Source: Pseudomonas bubulae (GTDB lineage Bacteria; Pseudomonadota; Gammaproteobacteria; Pseudomonadales; Pseudomonadaceae). Taken from it: a stretch of DNA of 64,000 nucleotides. Below the pieces are notes generated by a model, which saw nothing but the letters and a program-made list of their open reading frames with translations, was not told where the DNA came from and did not search any database. The position numbers were made by a program, and so were the translations under genes. This document shows, one piece after another, positions 35,393-44,551 of this stretch (within the stretch, counting starts at the first letter, position 1; each line of letters starts with the position of its first letter). The stretch lies in NCBI RefSeq assembly GCF_037023725.1, contig NZ_CP146077.1, positions 4,377,001-4,441,000 of the forward strand. Direction: 5' to 3'.

Positions 35393-36658
35393 ATGAGTTC
35401 ACCCGGCGATTTTCCTTTGAGCGAAGCCCCGCGTTCAGCCCGCAAGGGGCTGTTGTCGATTTCGATGGTGCTGTTCAGCTTTACCTTCTTTACCGGCACC
35501 ATGTTCGCCGGTGGCAAGCTGGGCATGGCCTTCAACTTTGTCGATATGCTGTGGATTGCGGCCATCGGCAATACCCTGCTGGCGCTGTATGCTGCCGCCC
35601 TGGCCCTGATCGCTTCGCGCAGCGGCCTGAACACGGTGCTGATGGGACGCTTGTGCTTTGGTGAGGCCGGTAGCCGCCTCTCGGACTTCCTGCTCGGTTT
35701 TGCCGAACTCGGCTGGTACGCCTGGGGCACGGCAACCGTGGCCATCGTGCTGGTGAAGATGCTCGGCCTGGCCGAAGGCTTCACCCTGCCCTTGATGGTG
35801 TTTTTCGGCATGGGCTTCAGCATCACGGCGATCATCGGCTACAAAGGCCTGGATGTGCTGTCGCGGGTTTCGGTGCCGCTGATGTTTGTCCTGCTGATCG
35901 TCTCCATGTATATCGCCACGCAGCATGTCGGCGGGTTTTCCGGGCTGGCAGCGGTGATCCCGCAGCAGACCATGACCGTCTCGGCAGCCATTACCATGGT
36001 CTTTGGCACCTTCGCCAGCGGTGCCACCCAGGCCACCAACTGGACGCGGCTGTCGCGCAGCGGACGCATCGCCGTGACCGCCAGCGTGGTCAGCTTTCTG
36101 CTGGGCAATGGCCTGATGATCGTGGCCGGCGCCTGGTGCGCCATGGTTTATCAACAGGCCGACATCGTCGAAGTGATGATGCTGCAAGGCCTGTCGTTTG
36201 CCGCCGTAGTCATGCTGTGCCTGAACCTGTGGACGATCCAGGGCCCGACCATCTACAACGTGGCCGCTGCCACCTGCCATCTGGTGCGCAGCGAACGCCG
36301 GCGCACCATGACCCTGCTCGCCGCCGCCGTGGGCGTGCTGCTGGCGATGGGCGGCATGTATGAAATGCTGATTCCGTTTCTGGTGCTGCTGGGTTCGGTC
36401 ATCCCGCCCATTGGCGGCGTGATCATGGCCGACTTCTGGTTTCGCCATCGCGGCAAATACCCGGCCCTGGCCAGCGTCCAGTTACCTCGCTACAACCTGG
36501 CAGGGCTGACCGCCTATGCCGTGGGCGCCTTGCTGGCCTATTTGTCGCCATGGATTGCGCCTCTGGTAGGCATTGGCGCATCGGCCATCGTCTATATCGT
36601 GCTGCTGAAACTCAGCCGTCAACCGGCGGTGCTGCCCACCGTCCAGGAGCCCCTTTGA
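35393..36658 (+). CDS. codB: cytosine permease (NCS1 family)
   Basis: 421 residues, close to the 419 of E. coli CodB. About 12 hydrophobic segments; FTFFTGTMFAGGKLG in helix 1, ATNWTRLSRSGR in the central loop, and LNLWTIQGPTIYNVAAA are typical of cytosine permeases. It imports cytosine with a cation across the inner membrane. The ATG at 35393 has GGAG upstream. It overlaps the regulator gene start by four bases (TTGA), so transport, control and deamination are on one transcript. Confidence 0.9.
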   Translation: MSSPGDFPLSEAPRSARKGLLSISMVLFSFTFFTGTMFAGGKLGMAFNFVDMLWIAAIGNTLLALYAAALALIASRSGLNTVLMGRLCFGEAGSRLSDFLLGFAELGWYAWGTATVAIVLVKMLGLAEGFTLPLMVFFGMGFSITAIIGYKGLDVLSRVSVPLMFVLLIVSMYIATQHVGGFSGLAAVIPQQTMTVSAAITMVFGTFASGATQATNWTRLSRSGRIAVTASVVSFLLGNGLMIVAGAWCAMVYQQADIVEVMMLQGLSFAAVVMLCLNLWTIQGPTIYNVAAATCHLVRSERRRTMTLLAAAVGVLLAMGGMYEMLIPFLVLLGSVIPPIGGVIMADFWFRHRGKYPALASVQLPRYNLAGLTAYAVGALLAYLSPWIAPLVGIGASAIVYIVLLKLSRQPAVLPTVQEPL

Positions 36659-37878
36659 GCCTGACCGTTGAAGAGATCCTGGCCCTGCCCGGCCTCGAAG
36701 AGATGACCCTGCGGGCCGGCGCACGCAACCGCCAGCGCAGCGTGCGCTGGTCCTATGTGGCCGAGAACGAAGGCATCGCCGGCTGGGTCATGGGCGGTGA
36801 GCTGGTGTTTGTCACCGGGATCAACCACCCCCGTGACGAGGCCAACTTGCTGCGCCTGATCGACGAAGGCAGTGACTGTGCGATTGCCGGACTGGTGGTC
36901 CTGACCGGCGAGACCTTCATCCACAGCATTCCCCCATCGGTGATTGCACTGGCCGAAGCCCGCGGCGTGCCCCTGATCGAGCAACCGTACTTGCTGAGAA
37001 TGGTCATCGTCACCCATTTGATTGGTACTGCACTGGTACAAATGGCCCAGACCAAACGCTCGCGCCACGACATTCTGGCGCAACTGCTCAGTGGCGATTA
37101 CCCCAGCCTGGCCACCCTCCGCCAGCGCGCAACGCACTTGCAGCTGGCGCTGGACCAACCGTGCCGCCTGGTTGCGCTACGCTTGTCAGCAGTCAGTGTA
37201 CTGTTTGCCAGTCACGCACCCGAGGAGGCAGAACGCCTGTTGCAACACACCCGCCAGACCGTACAGGATCACCTCGACGTGTGGAGCCGTGCCCTGCCCC
37301 GCGCGTTGCCGGTGATCGTGCAGGGTGATCTGTTCATCCTGTTGCTCGCTGAAGACAACAACCTGCGCACAGAACTGGCGAGCCTGTATCGAGACTTGCA
37401 GGCCATCATCGGTAATCTGGCGCTGTTTATGGGGCTGGCAGGCAAGGTCGAGGATTGCGCCCATTATCACCGGGCCCTCAACGAGGCACGCCAGGCGCTG
37501 GATGTTGCAGAAAACCTGCGCCCGGCCACCGGCCTCTGCGATTTCAGCGAACTGGGCGTGTTGCGTCTGCTGCAGGCCGTGGGCGAACGCTCGGTGATCG
37601 AGGCTTTCGTACAGCAAACCCTGGGGCCGCTGATCGAACCCAACCGCAAGCAACCCCATACCTTGATCGATACCCTGGATGCCCTGCTCCAGGAGAACGG
37701 TAACGCACTCAAGGCCGCGCAACGCCTGAGCATCCATCGAAATACCATCAATCAACGCATGCAACGCATCGAGCAAAACAGCGCCCAGTCGCTCGATGAT
37801 CCCTTATTCAGAATGAATGCTTCGGTGGCCCTGCTGGTGTGGCGCATGTCCGAAGCTCAACGACAGGAACGACCATGA
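36655..37878 (+). CDS. PucR-family transcriptional regulator
   Basis: 407 residues from a TTG at 36655 that overlaps the permease stop and has AGGAG upstream. The N-terminal PucR domain (VEEILALPGLEEMTLRAG, AENEGIAGWVMGGELVFVTG) is followed by a GGDEF-like middle region. The C-terminal HTH_30 (LLQENGNALKAAQRLSIHRN) reads DNA. PucR proteins control purine and related nitrogen catabolism. The location inside the operon suggests it adjusts cytosine use. It overlaps the deaminase start by four bases (ATGA). Confidence 0.88.
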   Translation: MSLTVEEILALPGLEEMTLRAGARNRQRSVRWSYVAENEGIAGWVMGGELVFVTGINHPRDEANLLRLIDEGSDCAIAGLVVLTGETFIHSIPPSVIALAEARGVPLIEQPYLLRMVIVTHLIGTALVQMAQTKRSRHDILAQLLSGDYPSLATLRQRATHLQLALDQPCRLVALRLSAVSVLFASHAPEEAERLLQHTRQTVQDHLDVWSRALPRALPVIVQGDLFILLLAEDNNLRTELASLYRDLQAIIGNLALFMGLAGKVEDCAHYHRALNEARQALDVAENLRPATGLCDFSELGVLRLLQAVGERSVIEAFVQQTLGPLIEPNRKQPHTLIDTLDALLQENGNALKAAQRLSIHRNTINQRMQRIEQNSAQSLDDPLFRMNASVALLVWRMSEAQRQERP

Positions 37879-39110
37879 AGATCATCAATGCCACACTGCG
37901 TAAAACCTCGGGTCTGCACACGGTCACCTGTGAAGGTGCGCTGATCAGTGCCATCACCCTGCAGGCAGGCAGCGTGCCGGCGCAAGCCGGCGATATCGAC
38001 GCCCGCGGTCAGTTGCTGATTGCGCCTTTTGTAGAACCGCATATCCATCTGGACGCGGCCCTGACCGCCGGCCAGCCCGAGTGGAACCTCAGCGGCACCC
38101 TGTTCGAAGGCATCGAACGCTGGGCGCAGCGCAAGGAAACCATCACCCATGAAGACACCAAGCAGCGTGCCCACGCCACTGTCCGCATGCTGGCCGAACA
38201 CGGCATCCAGCATGTGCGCACCCATGTCGACGTCACCGATCCAACCCTAGCTGCCTTGCGGGCGATGATTGAAGTGCGCGATGAAACCCGCCACCTGATC
38301 GACCTGCAAATCGTGGCATTCCCTCAGGAAGGCATCGAGTCCTATGCCGGTGGCCGTGAGCTGATGACCCTGGCCGTGGAGCTGGGCGCCGATGTGGTGG
38401 GTGGCATCCCGCACTTTGAAAACACCCGCGAGCAGGGAGTCAGTTCGATCAAGTTCCTGATGGATCTGGCCGAGCGCACGGGGTGCCTGGTGGACGTGCA
38501 TTGCGACGAAACCGACGACCCCCACTCGCGTTTTCTTGAAGTGCTGGCCGAAGAGGCCCGGGTACGCGGCATGGGCAGCCGGGTGACCGCCAGTCACACC
38601 ACAGCGATGGGTTCGTATGACAATGCCTACTGCTCCAAACTGTTCCGTTTGCTCAAGGCATCAAAGATCAACTTTGTCTCGTGCCCGACCGAAAGCATCC
38701 ATTTGCAGGGTCGTTTTGATACCTTCCCGAAACGCCGTGGCGTGACCCGGGTGGCCGAAATCGACCGTGCCGGCATGAACGTGTGCTTTGGTCAGGACTC
38801 AATCAAGGACCCGTGGTATCCGCTGGGTAATGGCAATATTTTGCGGGTGCTGGATGCAGGGCTGCATATCTGCCACATGATGGGTTTTGAAGACCTGGCG
38901 CGCAGCCTGGACCTGGTCACCGACAACAGTGCACGGACGCTGAATCTGGGTGAGGGATACGGCATTGCAGTGGGTCGCCCGGCGAACCTGGTGGTGCTGG
39001 ATGCCGACAGTGATTACGAAGCGGTGCGCCGCCAGGCCAAGGCGCGGGTATCGATCCGCGCTGGCAAGGTGCTGATGACGCGGGTACCGGAGCAGGTGGA
39101 GTTCAGCTGA
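37875..39110 (+). CDS. codA: cytosine deaminase (amidohydrolase)
   Basis: 411 residues. Amidohydrolase metal ligands are visible: EPHIHLDAAL with His56 and His58, LVDVHCDETDD with the third His, TASHTTAMGS, and the catalytic Asp in CFGQDSIKDPW. This matches cytosine deaminase, which converts cytosine to uracil and ammonia. The start overlaps the regulator stop. Together with the permease it supplies nitrogen from pyrimidine base. Related substrates such as isocytosine or creatinine cannot be excluded. Confidence 0.9.
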   Translation: MKIINATLRKTSGLHTVTCEGALISAITLQAGSVPAQAGDIDARGQLLIAPFVEPHIHLDAALTAGQPEWNLSGTLFEGIERWAQRKETITHEDTKQRAHATVRMLAEHGIQHVRTHVDVTDPTLAALRAMIEVRDETRHLIDLQIVAFPQEGIESYAGGRELMTLAVELGADVVGGIPHFENTREQGVSSIKFLMDLAERTGCLVDVHCDETDDPHSRFLEVLAEEARVRGMGSRVTASHTTAMGSYDNAYCSKLFRLLKASKINFVSCPTESIHLQGRFDTFPKRRGVTRVAEIDRAGMNVCFGQDSIKDPWYPLGNGNILRVLDAGLHICHMMGFEDLARSLDLVTDNSARTLNLGEGYGIAVGRPANLVVLDADSDYEAVRRQAKARVSIRAGKVLMTRVPEQVEFS

Positions 39111-39126
39111 GACCCGCGACGAACAT

Positions 39127-39214
39127 GGTGGGAGCGGGCTTGCTCGCGATGGCATCAGCCCGGTTTGCCTGACATGCCGCAGCGTCTGCATCGCAGGCAA
39201 ACCAGCTCCCGCAG
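39127..39214. repeat. REP doublet
   Basis: GGTGGGAGCGGGCTTGCTC and an inverted partner CTGCGGGAGCTGGTTTGCCTGCG (read on the minus strand), between codA and the convergent flgE. Confidence 0.8.
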
Positions 39215-39266
39215 GTTATATATTGTTCACGCACCCGATGCCCGCAGGATCATGATCGCAGCGCTA

Positions 39267-40595
39267 TCACGTCATCTGAATGATGGTCTGCATGATGGTG
39301 CTTTGGGTCGAGATGGTTTTGGCGTTGGCCTGGTAGTTGCTCTGGGCCTTGATCAGGTCCACCAGCTCACTGGTCAGGTTTACGTTGGAGTCTTCCAGCG
39401 AGTTGGACTGGATGGCGCCCAGGCTGCCGACCTTGGGTGCGTCGTAGCCCGCCACGCCCGAGGCGTAGGTCTCCTTCCAGGCCGTGCCGCCCACTGGTTG
39501 CAGACCCTGCTCATTGGTAAAGCTGGCCAGGGAAATCTGGCCAATGGCACGGCTCTGGTTGTTGCTGAAGTTGGCGAACATCACACCCGAACCGTCGATG
39601 GTCAGGTTGTTGATCTGGCCGGTAGCGTAGCCGTCCTGGGTCGGCGGGTTACGCGAGGTGTCGGTGTTGTACTGAGTGGTTTTGGCCATGTCGATGGCAA
39701 TCCCGGTGTCCTTGGCTGCCGCGCCGTTGGACGCCCACTTGCCATTGACCATGGCGCCCGGCATCCAGGTGCTGACGGTCAGGGTGTTGCTGACGATATC
39801 GGGTTCGCCGGCCACCGGGTTGGGCGTCGTCACACTGGTCAGCCCGCCGGCTGAGTCGAATTGCATGATCGAAGCCACCGGCGCCTTCGCGCCGTCTCCG
39901 CTCACTGCGCTGCCATCGGGGTTGCGACCGTCAATCAGGGTGTAGGCCTTCCAGGTATTGGCACCGGTCTTGACCATGTACTGGTCCATCGGGTGTGGAT
40001 TGCCCTGGGTATCGTAGACCGTAGTACTGAAGCTTTTCGTATAGGATTCGGCTTTGCTCGGGTCGAACGGGTTGGCGGTCTGATCAATCACCGCAGCGTT
40101 GGAGTTGAGGTTGATCGTCGAGTCCACCGAGCCCGTCGCCTTGGGCGCCAGGTTGGAAGTATCGATGCGCAGGTCAGTCAATACGCCATTAACGATATTG
40201 CCATTGGCATCCACGCCATAGCCCTGCAAGCGCGCAGTGCCATCAGAGCTGGTGACAAAGCCGTCTTTGTCGGCCTTGAACGTACCGGCGCGGGTATAGC
40301 TCAGGGAGCCGTTGTCACTGAGCACGAAAAAGCCGCTGCCCTGGATGCCCATATCCAGCAGGTTGCCGGTGTTGTTAACCGCACCTTGACCAAAGTTTTG
40401 CGAGACCGCTGCCAGGTTCACGCCACTGCCGATGGTCTTGCTGCCGGTACCCAGCTTGCTGGCCGAGTAGATATCGGCGAATTCCGCACGCGAGGCCTTG
40501 AAGCCGGTGGTCGCAGAGTTGGCGATGTTGTTGCCGGTCACGTCCAGCTGCTTGTTCGCCGCATAGAGGCCGCTAAGGCCGATATTGAATGACAT
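39267..40595 (-). CDS. flgE: flagellar hook protein FlgE
   Basis: 442 residues. The N-terminal rod motif (MSFNIGLSGLYAANKQLDVT then NNIANSATTGFK) and the C-terminal LVDLIKAQSNYQANAKTIST form the terminal coiled coils typical of hook and rod proteins; the FlgE D1/D2 domains lie between. It polymerises into the hook outside the cell. It is last of the four flg genes here in flgBCDE order. The ATG has GGAG upstream. Confidence 0.95.
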   Translation of the reverse strand: MSFNIGLSGLYAANKQLDVTGNNIANSATTGFKASRAEFADIYSASKLGTGSKTIGSGVNLAAVSQNFGQGAVNNTGNLLDMGIQGSGFFVLSDNGSLSYTRAGTFKADKDGFVTSSDGTARLQGYGVDANGNIVNGVLTDLRIDTSNLAPKATGSVDSTINLNSNAAVIDQTANPFDPSKAESYTKSFSTTVYDTQGNPHPMDQYMVKTGANTWKAYTLIDGRNPDGSAVSGDGAKAPVASIMQFDSAGGLTSVTTPNPVAGEPDIVSNTLTVSTWMPGAMVNGKWASNGAAAKDTGIAIDMAKTTQYNTDTSRNPPTQDGYATGQINNLTIDGSGVMFANFSNNQSRAIGQISLASFTNEQGLQPVGGTAWKETYASGVAGYDAPKVGSLGAIQSNSLEDSNVNLTSELVDLIKAQSNYQANAKTISTQSTIMQTIIQMT

Positions 40596-40624
40596 GTTTC
40601 TCTCCTTGAGGCGTATGAGTCGGC

Positions 40625-41350
40625 TTACAAGCCAATGGTCTGGACTTTGGACATGCCAATGCTGCCCAGGCCTGCGAGGTTGAGCATGATTTCACCGCCG
40701 GTCTTGCTCAGGGTCACGCTGTTGACCGTGGCGGGCAGATAGGTGGTGAGCGCCGTGGTACCGGCGTCGGTTTTGCTGGATGCGGTGAAGGTGTAGGAGC
40801 CCTTTTCCAGCAGCACACCCTCGTCGTCCTTGCCATCCCAGGTGAACTCCGCGTTGCCGGCTTTCTGGGTGCCCATGTCGATGGTGCGAACCACCTCACC
40901 GTCGGCATTGGTGATGGTGATAACGGGTTTGGAGTCAGCATCCTTGACCACCACGGTGCCGTTGAAAGGCTTGTCGCTGGCCGGATCCACATAGGCTTCG
41001 CCGGTCTGCACGATCACCGAACGCCCCACCAGCGACGAGGCCTGCAACGCCTGCGAAGACTGGAAGTTGCCGGAGATCGAATTGACCGTATCGTTGAGCG
41101 TGGTGATGCCTTCCAGGCTGCTGAACTGCGCCAGTTGCGCAACGAACGCCGTGTTGTCCTGCGGGTCCAGCGGGTTCTGGTTTTTCAGCTGGGTGACCAG
41201 CAGTTGCAGGAACGCATCCTTGCCCAGCGCCGTGTTGCCGGATACCGCCTTGGAGGCCGCCGCCAGGCTGGTGTCAGTGGTCTTGGCCTGGGCGGAGTTG
41301 GCGAGTACCTGGTTAAGGGTCAAGCCGCTGGTGGAATCGGTCACACTCAT
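40625..41350 (-). CDS. flgD: flagellar hook assembly (capping) protein FlgD
   Basis: 241 residues. ALGKDAFLQLLVTQLKNQNPLDPQDNTAFVAQLAQFS is the conserved FlgD N-terminus; the FlgD Ig-like and Tudor-like domains follow (NAEFTWDGKDDEG). It forms the temporary scaffold on which FlgE assembles. The gene is 29 bases upstream of flgE and 15 bases after flgC. Confidence 0.95.
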   Translation of the reverse strand: MSVTDSTSGLTLNQVLANSAQAKTTDTSLAAASKAVSGNTALGKDAFLQLLVTQLKNQNPLDPQDNTAFVAQLAQFSSLEGITTLNDTVNSISGNFQSSQALQASSLVGRSVIVQTGEAYVDPASDKPFNGTVVVKDADSKPVITITNADGEVVRTIDMGTQKAGNAEFTWDGKDDEGVLLEKGSYTFTASSKTDAGTTALTTYLPATVNSVTLSKTGGEIMLNLAGLGSIGMSKVQTIGL

Positions 41351-41365
41351 TTGCGTCGCCCCTTA

Positions 41366-41809
41366 TCACTGACCGAGGGTCAGGACCTTCTGCATCATGG
41401 TTTTGGCGGTATTCATCAGCTCGGCGTTGGTCTGGAACGAACGACTGGCGGAAATCATGTCGGCCATTTCTTCAACCACGTTGACGTTGGGGTAATACAC
41501 GTAGCCCTTGGCGTCGGCAGAAGGATGATTAGGTTCATAGCGGGCCTGCAACTCGCTCTGGTCTTCAACCACGCCCAGTACCTGCACGCCCTGGCCGGCG
41601 GCGTCCTGGTTCTGGAACAGCGAATCGCCGCTGCTGCCTTGCGCGCCTTGAAACATGGTGGCAAACACCGGGTGGCGGGCGCGGTAGGTCTGGTCGATGC
41701 TCGACGATACGGTGTCGGCGTTGGCGATGTTGCTGGCCACGGTGTTAAGGCGCGTGGTCTGGGCGCTCATGCCGCTACCGGCAATATTGAAGACACTGGA
41801 TAGAGACAT
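41366..41809 (-). CDS. flgC: flagellar basal-body rod protein FlgC
   Basis: 147 residues. SLSSVFNIAGSGMSAQTTRLNTVASNIANADT is the family's N-terminal rod motif; NVNVVEEMADMISASRSFQTN is the C-terminal one. It is a proximal rod component. GGGGAG precedes the ATG, and the flgB stop is 3 bases away. Confidence 0.96.
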   Translation of the reverse strand: MSLSSVFNIAGSGMSAQTTRLNTVASNIANADTVSSSIDQTYRARHPVFATMFQGAQGSSGDSLFQNQDAAGQGVQVLGVVEDQSELQARYEPNHPSADAKGYVYYPNVNVVEEMADMISASRSFQTNAELMNTAKTMMQKVLTLGQ

Positions 41810-41812
41810 GGA

Positions 41813-42220
41813 TCACTCCCCGCGCAGGGCCGACATCAGCCCTTTGAATTTGCTGTTGAGCAGGGTGAAGCTGGCCTGGAAGTTGACCGCATTCTCTGCA
41901 TAGTTCGACTGCTCAAGCTGAGCGTCCACGGTGTTCTGATCGATCGACGGCTGCATCGGCGTGCGGTACAGCAGCGACTCGTCGCCGCTGCTCAGGCCCT
42001 GGGCTTCGATATGGCGGGTGTTGGTCTTGTTCAACGCAAATGTGCCGTTCTGGTTTTTGTCGTTCTGGGCGGCGAGCACAGAGGCGAAATCCAGATCCCG
42101 AGCCTTGTAGTTCGGGGTATCGGCGTTGGCGATGTTGTTGGCCAGTACTTCAGCGCGCTGGGCACGAAAGCCCAGGGCCTGTTCATGGATACCAAGCGCT
42201 TTATCGAAGCTGATGCTCAT
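41813..42220 (-). CDS. flgB: flagellar basal-body rod protein FlgB
   Basis: 135 residues from the ATG at 42220; the open frame extends 22 codons across the promoter region. MSISFDKALGIHEQALGFRA and NNIANADTPNYKARDLDF are the family signature; YAENAVNFQASFTLLNSK is near the end. It is the first gene of flgBCDE, 63 bases downstream of a sigma54 promoter. Confidence 0.95.
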   Translation of the reverse strand: MSISFDKALGIHEQALGFRAQRAEVLANNIANADTPNYKARDLDFASVLAAQNDKNQNGTFALNKTNTRHIEAQGLSSGDESLLYRTPMQPSIDQNTVDAQLEQSNYAENAVNFQASFTLLNSKFKGLMSALRGE

Positions 42221-42282
42221 CTCGAAAAACCTTTGTGGGCTGACCTGAGAGTGTGGTTCAGGTTTTACATGACAGGGATAGA

Positions 42283-42297
42283 GCAAACCCCGTGCCA
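42283..42297 (-). promoter_or_regulatory. sigma54 promoter of flgBCDE
   Basis: On the minus strand TGGCAC-GGGGT-TTGC matches the -24/-12 consensus TGGCAC-N5-TTGC exactly, 63 bases before flgB. This fits RpoN/FleQ-FleR control of hook genes in Pseudomonas. Confidence 0.85.
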
Positions 42298-42410
42298 GTT
42301 TTTACAGCCCCGTAACACAAGGGTTTGCCGGGAGGTGGGAGATGGCAATGGCAAAAAAGCGGCAATGCTTGACCGCTGACTGCCGGTTTTCTGCCGCTTT
42401 GCTTTGGATT

Positions 42411-42561
42411 CGTCGTAGCAGTTGCCGAAGGAACCAGGCTGCGTTCGGCGACGAAGTCGTCGTAAAAACCCTGGTAGCCGGGTTTGACTGTTACACCGCA
42501 GCCCCTGATTTTGCGACTGCTTCGCAGCCGAACGCAGCCTCGTTCCTACGGCAGCTACAGG
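42411..42561. repeat. second intergenic inverted-repeat family
   Basis: CGTAGCAGTTGCCGAAGGAACC...GCTGCGTTCGGC on the left and GCCGAACGCAGC...GTTCCTACGGCAGCTAC on the right form a 150-base inverted pair unlike the GTGGGAGC family. It sits directly beside a REP hairpin between flgB and cheR. Confidence 0.8.
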
Positions 42562-42567
42562 AACACT

Positions 42568-42661
42568 GCAACTGTGGGAGCGAGCCTGCTCGCGAAGGTC
42601 GTTCGCGAGCAGGCTCGCTCCCACAATAGGGCTTGACCGGCAACAGAGTATCTACGGGGTT
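42568..42661. repeat. REP hairpin with conserved flank, copy 2
   Basis: The same 24-bp perfect inverted repeat and 36-base right flank (ending ACAGAGTATCTAC) as at 7891-7984, with 5 differences in 94 bases. Confidence 0.9.
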
Positions 42662-42669
42662 TTCCCAGC

Positions 42670-43497
42670 CTATTTCGCCTGGTAAATGATCCCCGGACTG
42701 CATTGGACCATCTGGTAATGGTCCGGCAACCCGTTTAGCGCTTCAGAAGCGCCCAGGAACAAATAACCGCCCGGCTTCAAAGTGCTGTGAATGCGCAGCA
42801 GGATGTCTTTTTTCACTTCGGCCGAGAAGTAGATCAGCACGTTGCGGCAAAACACGATGTCGAACTTGCCGAAGCTGGCGTAGCTGTCCAGCAGGTTGAA
42901 CGGGCGAAACTCCACGCGGTTTTTGATCGGCGCCTTGATCACCCAACGCCCCGGTCCCTTGGGATCGAAATAACGTTGCAGGCGCTCCGGTGACAGGCCC
43001 CGGCCAATGGCCAGGTTGTCGTATTCGCCGGTGCGGCAGGTGTTGAGCATCTGCGCTGACAGATCGGTGGCAAAAATCTGCACGCCGGCTTTGAGCTGCC
43101 CAAGGTTGCTGCGCTCGAATTCGTCAATCGCCATCGACAGCGAGAACGGCTCCTGCCCCGAAGAGCAGGCCGCCGACCAGATACGCAGGCGCTGGCCGGG
43201 GCTGGCCTTGATTTGCTCCGGCAACACCTTGTTTTTCAGCACTTCAAAGGGATAGGTATCGCGAAACCACAGGGTTTCGTTGGTGGTCATGGCATCGACC
43301 ACCTGCTCGCGCAACCCGCTGCGCGGCTGAGCCTGGATGCGTTGAATCAGCTCGCCCAACGACTTGATGCCCTGCTGCTCCATCAATTTGTTGAGGCGGC
43401 TGGAGACGAGGTACTGCTTGTTCTCACCCAGCAAAATGCCACAGGCTTTTTCCAGGAATACCCGGAACTGTTCAAAATCCAAATTAGCCGTCGACAA
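42670..43497 (-). CDS. cheR: chemotaxis protein methyltransferase CheR
   Basis: 275 residues from a TTG at 43497 (GCAGGAT upstream). The N-terminal CheR helical domain (FEQFRVFLEKACGILLGENK) is followed by the SAM domain: MTTNETLWFRD, IWSAACSSGQEPFSLSMA, FATDLSAQML and IVFCRNVLIYF. It methylates glutamates of chemoreceptors. It lies downstream of cheV in the same direction, 45 bases apart. Confidence 0.95.
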   Translation of the reverse strand: MSTANLDFEQFRVFLEKACGILLGENKQYLVSSRLNKLMEQQGIKSLGELIQRIQAQPRSGLREQVVDAMTTNETLWFRDTYPFEVLKNKVLPEQIKASPGQRLRIWSAACSSGQEPFSLSMAIDEFERSNLGQLKAGVQIFATDLSAQMLNTCRTGEYDNLAIGRGLSPERLQRYFDPKGPGRWVIKAPIKNRVEFRPFNLLDSYASFGKFDIVFCRNVLIYFSAEVKKDILLRIHSTLKPGGYLFLGASEALNGLPDHYQMVQCSPGIIYQAK

Positions 43498-43542
43498 ATG
43501 ATCCTGCCTCTTAAATCGTTTTGACCGCCAAGGGCTGCGCCC

Positions 43543-44475
43543 CTAGCTGTGGTCTGCTGCTTTGATCCGGTCAACTACCCGGGTTGCCAGGTCATCAGGG
43601 CGGAACTTGGCCAAAAAGTCATCGGCACCGACTTTTTTGACCATCGCCTGATTGAATACCCCGGACAACGAAGTATGCAGAATGATGTGCAAGTTTTGCA
43701 TCCGCGGGTCGTTGCGGATTTCAGCTGTCAGGGTGTAGCCGTCCATTTCCGGCATCTCGATATCCGAGATCATCATCAGAAACTCTTCAGACGGGTTCTT
43801 GCCCTCGTCCACCAGCTTGCGCAGGTAGTCGAGCGCCTGGCGCCCGTCGTTCAACGACACCACTTCAACACCCACCGATTGCAGGCAACGGGCAACCTGC
43901 TTGCGCGCCACCGACGAATCGTCAACGGTCAGCACCCGCAATGACAGCGCCTTGCTTTGGGTTTCAACATCCACCACGCCCTGGCTGATGGTTTCAGACG
44001 ATGGCGAGACTTCTGCCAGCACCTTTTCCACGTCGATGATTTCGACCAGTTGCTCGTCCATACGGGTCACGGCCGTCAGGTAATGGTCGTGACCGGTGCC
44101 CTTGGGCGGCGGATGAATGTCTTCCCAGTTCATATTGACGATACGTTCCACTGAACGCACCAGAAAGCCCTGGGTCTTGGTGTTGTACTCGGTGATGATC
44201 ACAAACGGGTTACTTTGATCCTTCAAGGCTCCCGCGCCGGTGGCCATCGCCAGGTCGAGAATCGGTATGGTCGCGCCGCGAATGCTCGCCACACCGCATA
44301 CCACGGGGTGGGACTTGGGGATCAGGGTCAGCTTGGGGCATTGCAGCACCTCGCGGACCTTGAACACATTGATCCCGTAAAGCTGTGGCCCATCCAGGCG
44401 AAACAGCAACAGCTCCAGGCGGTTTTGCCCCACCAGTTGAGTGCGCTGGTTAACCGCATCCATCACTCCGGCCAT
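43543..44475 (-). CDS. cheV: chemotaxis protein CheV
   Basis: 310 residues. CheW-like domain (LELLLFRLDGPQLYGINVFKV, VASIRGATIPILDL) followed by a receiver domain with acidic pocket VLTVDDSSVARKQ, the phospho-acceptor Asp in MMISDIEMPEMDGY, and K in DFLAKFRPDD. It couples receptors to CheA with a phosphorylation-tuned adaptor. AGGAG precedes the ATG. It is divergent from flgA. Confidence 0.95.
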   Translation of the reverse strand: MAGVMDAVNQRTQLVGQNRLELLLFRLDGPQLYGINVFKVREVLQCPKLTLIPKSHPVVCGVASIRGATIPILDLAMATGAGALKDQSNPFVIITEYNTKTQGFLVRSVERIVNMNWEDIHPPPKGTGHDHYLTAVTRMDEQLVEIIDVEKVLAEVSPSSETISQGVVDVETQSKALSLRVLTVDDSSVARKQVARCLQSVGVEVVSLNDGRQALDYLRKLVDEGKNPSEEFLMMISDIEMPEMDGYTLTAEIRNDPRMQNLHIILHTSLSGVFNQAMVKKVGADDFLAKFRPDDLATRVVDRIKAADHS

Positions 44476-44551
44476 ACTCAGCTCCTCTTAAAAACTTCAA
44501 GTTTCAACCCGCATATTCCGAAAACGGCACGGGGCTTGCTTTTTATCGGTC

